Shown piece after piece: positions 63,706 to 64,000 of a stretch of 64,000 nt of DNA; position 1 is the stretch's first letter; the number at the start of each line of letters is the position of its first letter. A model generated the notes under the pieces. It ran no database searches. It was not told the origin of the DNA and saw only the letters and a list, made by a program, of their open reading frames with translations. Source of the stretch: Collinsella sp. TM09-10AT (GTDB taxonomy: Bacteria > Actinomycetota > Coriobacteriia > Coriobacteriales > Coriobacteriaceae); the NCBI RefSeq assembly GCF_003436275.1, contig NZ_QSOP01000004.1:1-64000 (forward strand), read 5' to 3'. Both the position numbers and the translations under genes were made by a program.

Positions 63706-64000
63706 CTACTTAAGTGCGCCGGCCACCGTGCCGCCGCCCAGGACGATGTCGCCGCGGTAGACTACGACTGCCTGGCCGGGGGCGATGGCTCGCTGCGGCT
63801 CGTCAAAAGTTAGCAGCATTTGTCCGTCTTCATCACGCGTAAGGGTTGCTGCCTGGTCTTTCTGTCGGTAGCGGTATTTGGCGCCCACGCGAATGCCGCC
63901 GGCATCCAGCTCGGCCTCCATGTGGTCGGCAGGGGCGCTCCAAATCCAGTCGTTGGCTGTGAGCGCTGTGGCCGTCAGGTCCTCGGCCTCGCCCAGATGC
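63706..64000 (-). CDS. mnmA: tRNA-specific 2-thiouridylase MnmA, C-terminal part (partial)
   Basis: The C-terminal 97 codons continue past the right edge of the window. The C-terminal barrel pattern of MnmA is clear: WIWSAPADH, VGAKYRYRQKDQAATL, and FDEPQRAIAPGQAVVVYRGDIVLGGG. MnmA makes the 2-thio group of wobble uridine 34 in tRNAs for Lys, Glu and Gln. It converges on the HipA-like gene, with only 8 bases between the two stops. Confidence 0.9.
   Translation of the reverse strand, partial: HLGEAEDLTATALTANDWIWSAPADHMEAELDAGGIRVGAKYRYRQKDQAATLTRDEDGQMLLTFDEPQRAIAPGQAVVVYRGDIVLGGGTVAGALK

Overview
The window looks like a chromosomal segment of a gut anaerobe of the Coriobacteriia (Actinomycetota), most like Collinsella. 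This is inferred from the GC-rich codon use, the split transketolase, the anaerobic redox genes ([FeFe] hydrogenase, rubredoxin, FucO-type alcohol dehydrogenase), and several PTS sugar systems. It contains no rRNA, no CRISPR array and no intact prophage. By my hand count of the CDS listed here, stops are 25 TAG, 21 TAA and only 5 TGA. That is unusual for a GC-rich actinobacterium, and the RF2 gene in the window has an altered stop-reading tripeptide (SPT instead of SPF).

Layout. Bases 1-12.8 kb are housekeeping: rpmE (L31 with a long Ala/Lys/Glu tail), secA-prfB, a YitT membrane protein, split transketolase, ftsE (with a large disordered N-terminal extension)-ftsX, and rnr. 12.9-19.9 kb holds a serine recombinase, a VanZ-like protein and a MurNAc salvage cluster (murR-type regulator, murQ, MurNAc-type PTS EIIBC, mupG-like DUF871), then ArsC/Spx-like and hypothetical genes. 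20.1-25.1 kb holds tRNA-Gln(CTG), tRNA-Glu(CTC), a TPR-like gene-smpB pair, a flavin reductase with a short rubredoxin, an Nramp transporter and gpmA. 25.6-31.9 kb is gltB-gltD. 32.1-36.1 kb holds a hypothetical gene, a PD-(D/E)xK nuclease-like gene and an amidohydrolase. 36.2-39.9 kb holds a zinc-ribbon membrane protein and the copper operon copA-copZ-csoR. 40.4-42.7 kb is a DEAD-box helicase. 43.0-47.5 kb is an alpha-glucoside PTS operon (EIIA, LicT-type antiterminator, EIICB, GH4 6-phospho-alpha-glucosidase) behind a candidate RNA antiterminator. 47.7-53.8 kb is a hydrogenase operon: an NfnB/GltD-like flavoprotein, an [FeFe] hydrogenase, and a co-transcribed ABC importer whose permease and ATPase are fused. 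54.0-64 kb holds an orphan RelB-like antitoxin, a CPBP protease, a YgiQ-type radical SAM protein, a YoaK-like protein, an AT-rich LURP-one-like gene, fucO, an M42 peptidase, an HTH-HipA kinase fusion, and the 3' part of mnmA.

The most unusual structure is a family of 13 intergenic units, each exactly 57 bp, with 15-bp inverted arms (RTCTYRATCTGTAAC / GTTACAGATYRAGAY) around a 27-bp middle. They occur in five places between 22.9 and 40.2 kb, singly or in arrays of 2-4 with an 80-81 bp period. Two of the arrays tightly flank the nuclease-like gene at 33.2-34.2 kb. I do not recognise this family. Several other intergenic hairpin families are also present, including small hairpins carrying a GTCCC core and a 124-bp near-perfect hairpin upstream of ftsE.
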